Below are positions 7,908 through 10,756 of a stretch of DNA of 10,756 nucleotides, piece after piece (position 1 is the stretch's first letter; each line of letters begins with the position of its first letter). The DNA is from Rhizobium sp. (lineage in GTDB: Bacteria; Pseudomonadota; Alphaproteobacteria; Rhizobiales; Rhizobiaceae), in assembly GCA_003527225.1 (NCBI GenBank), contig DPXQ01000023.1, positions 542 through 11,297 on the forward strand, read 5' to 3'. Both the position numbers and the translations under genes were made by a program. Below the pieces are notes generated by a model, which ran no database searches, was not told where the DNA came from, and saw only the letters and a list, made by a program, of their open reading frames with translations.

Positions 7908-7946
7908 CTGCATTGCACAATAAATGTTTTCCGATTGGCCAAAAAT

Positions 7947-8074
7947 CAGGCACAAAGCCTGCAGCTGATGCAGATGGCGGTCTCCTCCCAGTTCCGCCGC
8001 ATCAGCTGTTCCCCTCTGGAGGTCAAAGATCTCCACACTTTATGGGCCGCGGTTTACTCCGTCGGCCCTTTTTT
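7947..8074 (+). ncRNA. Candidate small RNA with an anti-Shine-Dalgarno loop
   Basis: Four successive hairpins fill the space after the methyltransferase-helicase gene. H1: CAGGC (7947-7951) with GCCTG (7957-7961). H2: CAGCTGATGC (7962-7971) with GCATCAGCTG (7999-8008), continued by GGCGG (7976-7980) with CCGCC (7994-7998), closing the loop TCTCCTCCCAGTT (7981-7993). H3: TGGAGGTC (8017-8024) with GATCTCCA (8028-8035), one G-U pair. H4: an intrinsic terminator (8044-8074). The loop motif CUCCUCCC complements ribosome sites. It recalls the C-rich loops of the rhizobial alpha-r14 RNAs and the CCUCCUCCC motif of Rhodobacter small RNAs. No clear promoter is visible, so the 5' end is uncertain and the element could instead be a processed 3' end of the operon messenger. 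Family membership is not claimed. Confidence 0.55.
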
Positions 8075-8318
8075 CTGACACATCATCATCCAAAGATATC
8101 TCATCCTGGTCAGGCTGACGACCACGGTGCTGTTCTTCCTTGAGAGAAAGACTGTCGAGATAGCGCTCGCGCATCGTACGCATGTCGATGTCGCCACTGA
8201 TCCATGCATCCAGCAGAGCCATAAAGATTGGGTCCTCGTCGATCGGCGTACTACGGGACTTCGCGCGATTGATGGCGCGTTGTGCGATGGCCCTCCGGGT
8301 TGCAGGATCTGTATTCAT
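8040..8318 (-). CDS. Small hypothetical protein (92 aa), minus strand
   Basis: This is the only credible minus-strand gene. It has 92 residues, starting MNTDPATRRAIAQRAINRA, followed by a core TPIDEDPIFMALLDAWISGDI and MRTMRERYLDSL, then a polar, acidic tail that is probably disordered. The ATG at 8318 has a good ribosome site (GAGGAAAG on the minus strand); the in-frame GTG at 8354 does not. The core reads as three short helices and is of a kind seen in small conserved proteins of rhizobia. It vaguely resembles VbhA-type antitoxin domains in layout (helix, PxDP turn, GxI, helix), but the (S/T)xxxE(G/N) motif of Fic inhibitors is missing and no toxin gene is adjacent. Function unknown. Its 3' end overlaps the plus-strand terminator by position only; transcription converges there with the methyltransferase-helicase operon and the small RNA. 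Confidence 0.65.
   Translation of the reverse strand: MNTDPATRRAIAQRAINRAKSRSTPIDEDPIFMALLDAWISGDIDMRTMRERYLDSLSLKEEQHRGRQPDQDEISLDDDVSEKRADGVNRGP
8044..8074 (+). terminator. Intrinsic terminator, plus strand
   Basis: GGGCCG (8044-8049) pairs with CGGCCC (8063-8068) and six T follow (8069-8074). GG and CC inside the loop (8051-8052, 8059-8060) may extend the stem. It would end both the small-RNA candidate and any transcript reading through from the methyltransferase-helicase gene, 137 bases upstream. On the other strand no T-run follows the hairpin, so it should not terminate the minus-strand gene whose stop codon (8040-8042) lies next to it. Confidence 0.75.
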
Positions 8319-8369
8319 CTTTCCTCGACCGGCATTCTTGGACGGCGAAGACACATTTATCAGCGGGTG

Positions 8370-8388
8370 TTCAAGGTCGCGACTTGAA
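8370..8388. repeat. Inverted repeat between divergent units
   Basis: TTCAAG (8370-8375) and CTTGAA (8383-8388) are exact reverse complements separated by 7 bases. The site lies between the 92-aa minus-strand gene and the small-RNA candidate at about 8415-8518. Each arm resembles a -35 (CTTGAA against CTTGAC), one facing each way, so it could be an operator or a pair of overlapping promoters. On the plus strand ATATCT (8406-8411) is 17 bases away, a weak -10. No good -10 is seen on the minus strand. Confidence 0.3.
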
Positions 8389-8414
8389 TTTTCCCGCCAT
8401 CAACAATATCTGCA

Positions 8415-8518
8415 CGTCACTTCCCCTTCAGATGATGTCCTGCCGCCGCAATCGCTGTGGTTTTCGACGTCGTCCGGGATCTTAAAGGGCGCTCCCCTCG
8501 CGGGTCGAGCGCCCTTTT
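8415..8518 (+). ncRNA. Possible second small RNA ending at an orphan terminator
   Basis: The strong terminator at 8484-8518 has no plus-strand gene ahead of it; the preceding 400 bases carry only the minus-strand gene and the earlier terminator. A weak promoter-like pair, CTTGAA (8383-8388) and ATATCT (8406-8411), would start a transcript of about 100 bases near 8415. The body has a pyrimidine-rich patch (CTTCCCCTTC, 8420-8429) and a CGACGTCG palindrome (8465-8472) but no long stem before the terminator. The 5' end is a guess. It could equally be a transcription attenuator in a long leader of the parB-like gene. Confidence 0.3.
8484..8518 (+). terminator. Strong intrinsic terminator without an obvious gene
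   Basis: AAAGGGCGCTC (8484-8494) and GAGCGCCCTTT (8507-8517) form a perfect 11-bp stem, with CCC and GGG inside the loop (8495-8497, 8502-8504) and a T-run ending at 8518. The A-run on the left gives a short T-run on the minus strand, so weak two-way action is possible. It would insulate the parB-like gene from anything transcribed upstream. Confidence 0.75.
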
Positions 8519-8853
8519 GCGTTTCTGTTTCCGGTCGAGGTTTTGCATGTCGTTCGCGCCTCGGCGTACGCGGACCGCATTTCTAATGAAGAAACGGAAA
8601 AGAAGGAGAAGGGAAAGAACCGGTCGCCGATCGGTCCTCCTGCCGACGCGTACGCTCAACCGCCGCCTGCGCTATCCCGGCTACTCGTTCTTCGCAGGGC
8701 TGTCAGCCCCGCTTGTCCTTCGCAGCAGGGATGCTCGACCGCAGTTGCGTCAGTCCGGCCGTTCGGCGGTCCGGGAGGTGTCTTCGAGAAAAATGAAGAC
8801 AGGAAGGGCTGGCATGGCGCCGGTCCGGAACCCTCTAGACAAGGACAAATCCC
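8519..8853. other. Gene-free leader region of the parB-like gene
   Basis: No open frame here carries both a ribosome site and protein-like composition; the frames are arginine- and proline-rich shadows. Visible structures are GGGCT/AGCCC with a 3-base loop (about 8697-8709), a purine-rich run at about 8588-8617, and TGTCTTC (8779-8785) with GAAGACA (8795-8801). The promoter of the parB-like gene should lie here, but no -35/-10 pair near consensus was found. Confidence 0.45.
8779..8801. repeat. 7-bp inverted repeat upstream of the parB-like gene
   Basis: TGTCTTC (8779-8785) and GAAGACA (8795-8801) are exact reverse complements around the A-rich spacer GAGAAAAAT. The site lies 52 bases before the ATG at 8854, where an operator for self-regulation or a messenger hairpin would be expected. 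There is no T-run after it. Confidence 0.4.
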
Positions 8854-10611
8854 ATGCAGATCATGAAGGTTGACCCGCGCGCTCTGAAGGAAAACCCAGA
8901 CCGGATGCGTCAGTCGAAGTCGTCACCGCAGGCCGATGCGCTCATGCTGGCGACGATCAAGGCCGTCGGCATCGTCCAGCCGCCGGTGGTCGCACCGGAA
9001 ACCGATGGTGGAAACGGCTACATTATCGACGCTGGCCATCGCCGTGTGCGCCTTGCCATCGCCGCAGGCCTCGAAGAAATCGAAATCCTCGTCGTTGATG
9101 CAGCCAATGACAATGGCGCGATGCGTTCCATGGTCGAGAACAGCGTCCGCGAGGCTCTTAATCCCGTCGATCAATGGCGCGGAATCGAACGTCTGGTCGC
9201 ACTTGGTTGGACAGAGGAAGCGATCGCCGTCGCTCTCGCCCTTCCCGTCCGCCAGATCCGCAAGCTGCGCCTGCTTGCCAATGTGCTTCCAGCCATGCTC
9301 GAACAGATGGCGCTCGGCGATATGCCATCCGAGCAGCAGTTGCGGATTATTGCTGCCGCCAGTCAGGTCGACCAGAAGGAGGTCTGGAAGGCCCATAAGC
9401 CGAAGAAGGGTGACACGGCAGCCTGGTGGCCGATCGCACATGCGCTCACGAAGAAGCGCATGTATGCCAAGGATGCGAGCTTCGACGATGATCTGGCTCA
9501 AGCCTATGGGATTGAGTGGGTTGAGGACCTCTTCGCGCCGGCCGACCAGGACGGTCGTTACACCACCAATGTCGAGGGCTTCCTCGGCGCTCAACACGAG
9601 TGGATGACGCACAACCTGCCGAAGCGCGGCGCGATCGTCGAGGTCAACAGCTGGGGCCAGCCGGAACTGCCGAAGAAGGGATCCCAAGTTTACGGCAAGC
9701 CGTCCAAGTCCGACCATACGGCGCTCTACCTCGATCGTGACGGCAAGGTCCAGACGGTGCATTACCGCATGCCTGAGGCTGCGAAGCCGGAGGGTGCTGT
9801 TGGCGACGGATCGGTCACCGGCGGCGATGACGCCGACGCAGTCGCCACGCCGAAAGTCCGGCCCGACGTCACCCAGAAGGGCCATGATATGATCGGCGAT
9901 TTCAGGACCGATGCCCTGCACGATGCACTCGGTCGCGCACCGATCGAGGACGACATGCTGATGGCGCTGATGGTCCTGGCCTTCGCCGGCCAGAATGTCC
10001 GCGTCGACTCCGGCGCAGATGGTACCTTCTACGGCGGCAAGCGCTTCTCGCGGCATGTCGTGGGCTTGTTTGATGAGCATGGCAAGCTCGCCTTCGATCA
10101 GGATACGCTTCGGGTTGCGGTTCGCTCCGTGCTGATCGACGTCCTCTCTTGCCGCCGGGGCATGTCGAACAGCGGCATGGTCGCGCGCATCGCCGGCGAG
10201 GCTATCGGCGCCGACGAGTTTCTGCCGAACATGGGTTCGGAGGACTTCCTCTTGTGCCTGTCGCGGCAGGCACTGGAAGCCTCTTGCGCCGAGGCATCTG
10301 TCCAGCCGCGCCCGAAGGTCCGCGAGACGCGTACAGCGCTCGTTGAGCATTTCGCAACTAAGCACTTCGTCCATCCGTCGGCCCGCTTCGCGCCCCCTGC
10401 CGACGAACTGCTCGACTGGATCCGGGCAGGCGCGGACACGGGTGTCATCGGCGCCACGCCCCAGGATGAAGGGGAAAGCGGTGCCGGTGATCCATCGGTA
10501 GATCAGCCAGAACACGATACCGGCGATGTGGTCGAAGGCGAAACTGAGGATGCCGATCTGCCCGATCATGATGTGCATGACGAAGACGTCGATCAGAGGG
10601 TTGCAGCATGA
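8854..10611 (+). CDS. ParB/RepB/Spo0J-family protein, long form
   Basis: This 585-aa protein has a ParB-type N-terminus and a long extension. In classical partition, ParB binds CTP and parS DNA; whether this one does is unknown. The N-domain covers residues about 1-105: GIVQPPVV (39-46), the GHRR box (61-64) and ENSVREALNP (95-104), all intact. A helix-turn-helix-like DNA-binding segment follows (about 115-142, LGWTEEAIAVALALPVRQIRKL). Residues about 150-535 match no domain I can name, and the last 50 are strongly acidic. RepABC RepB and chromosomal ParB are usually near 300-350 aa, so this is clearly longer. No parA-like gene is in the window, which favours a regulatory or element-specific role over ordinary partition. 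The ATG at 8854 has AAGGA at 8841-8845. It overlaps the next gene by 4 bases, so the two are probably translated together. Confidence 0.85.
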   Translation: MQIMKVDPRALKENPDRMRQSKSSPQADALMLATIKAVGIVQPPVVAPETDGGNGYIIDAGHRRVRLAIAAGLEEIEILVVDAANDNGAMRSMVENSVREALNPVDQWRGIERLVALGWTEEAIAVALALPVRQIRKLRLLANVLPAMLEQMALGDMPSEQQLRIIAAASQVDQKEVWKAHKPKKGDTAAWWPIAHALTKKRMYAKDASFDDDLAQAYGIEWVEDLFAPADQDGRYTTNVEGFLGAQHEWMTHNLPKRGAIVEVNSWGQPELPKKGSQVYGKPSKSDHTALYLDRDGKVQTVHYRMPEAAKPEGAVGDGSVTGGDDADAVATPKVRPDVTQKGHDMIGDFRTDALHDALGRAPIEDDMLMALMVLAFAGQNVRVDSGADGTFYGGKRFSRHVVGLFDEHGKLAFDQDTLRVAVRSVLIDVLSCRRGMSNSGMVARIAGEAIGADEFLPNMGSEDFLLCLSRQALEASCAEASVQPRPKVRETRTALVEHFATKHFVHPSARFAPPADELLDWIRAGADTGVIGATPQDEGESGAGDPSVDQPEHDTGDVVEGETEDADLPDHDVHDEDVDQRVAA

Positions 10612-10756
10612 CTGCCGCCCTCAATTCGAACATGGCAGCATCCACCCCCGATCTTTCGGGGGTGGAGTTTGCCACCAGCGCGGACGGCTTAGCCCTCGCC
10701 CGCATCGGTGACCTGGTCCTTGCCATGGTCACATCACCCAGCGGCTTTGCGTTCCT
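10608..10756 (+). CDS. Start of an unidentified gene, cut by the window edge
   Basis: The ATG at 10608 overlaps the TGA of the parB-like gene (ATGA), a sign of translational coupling, and has its own ribosome site, GAGGG at 10596-10600. Forty-nine codons are visible: MTAALNSNMAASTPDLSGVE, then FATSADGLALARIGDLVLAM and a short Ser/Pro-containing end. There is no signal peptide and no recognisable motif in this part, so no function is offered. Being coupled to the ParB-like protein, it is likely to act with it. Confidence 0.65.
   Translation, partial: MTAALNSNMAASTPDLSGVEFATSADGLALARIGDLVLAMVTSPSGFAF

Noticed and set aside
8370..8388. TTCAAG/CTTGAA repeat as a RepABC-type parS site
   Set aside because: It does not fit the GTTNNNNGCNNNNAAC pattern that I recall for rhizobial parS sites.
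8457..8873. 138-codon plus-strand open frame ahead of the parB-like gene
   Set aside because: It begins before the terminator stem, is arginine-rich and low-complexity, has no ribosome site and overlaps the real start at 8854 in another frame.
8923..10578. 551-codon minus-strand open frame opposite the parB-like gene
   Set aside because: It mirrors the codon pattern of the well-supported ParB-like gene, lacks any recognisable motif and fills almost the whole antisense strand, as expected from high GC content.

Overview
The window looks like a conjugative or mobilisable accessory replicon (plasmid or integrative element) of an alphaproteobacterium, most likely order Rhizobiales (Rhizobium/Agrobacterium/Sinorhizobium group). 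The reasons are the high-GC coding sequence and a gene set typical of rhizobial plasmids: a DUF3991/Toprim protein, a DUF1419 protein, a giant methyltransferase-helicase and a long ParB-like protein. This placement rests on recognising families by eye; no database was searched. There is no rRNA, tRNA, CRISPR array or insertion sequence.

Layout, left to right. 1-838: a short promoter-like region, then two small plus-strand genes, a 90-aa basic protein (110-382) and a 58-aa acidic protein (662-838). A perfect palindrome (825-845) covers the stop codon of the second. 839-1018: a regulatory interval with a 14/18 match to the Agrobacterium TraR box (897-914), set directly against a -35-like CTTGAT and a -10-like CTCCAT. 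1019-7907: an apparent plus-strand operon of the Toprim protein (1019-2056), the DUF1419 protein (2122-2727) and a 1696-aa DNA methyltransferase fused to an SNF2-type helicase (2817-7907). 7908-8520: a non-coding-rich region with a multi-hairpin small-RNA candidate ending in an intrinsic terminator (7947-8074), a 92-aa minus-strand gene (8040-8318), and a second, orphan terminator (8484-8518) that may end another small RNA. 8519-8853: a gene-free stretch acting as leader to the parB-like gene. 8854-10611: the ParB-like protein, coupled by a 4-base ATGA overlap to a gene that runs off the right edge (10608 onward).

How it may work together (inference). The Toprim, DUF1419 and methyltransferase-helicase genes probably form one transcription unit for handling and protecting element DNA during or after transfer. 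The methyltransferase-helicase architecture resembles the DarB-like antirestriction proteins of phage P1 and many conjugative elements. The TraR-box-like site suggests this unit may be switched on by quorum sensing together with conjugation. The small-RNA candidate with an anti-Shine-Dalgarno loop just downstream, and the ParB-like gene beyond it, suggest further post-transcriptional and maintenance layers. The regulatory elements are the least conventional part of the window and the most worth testing.
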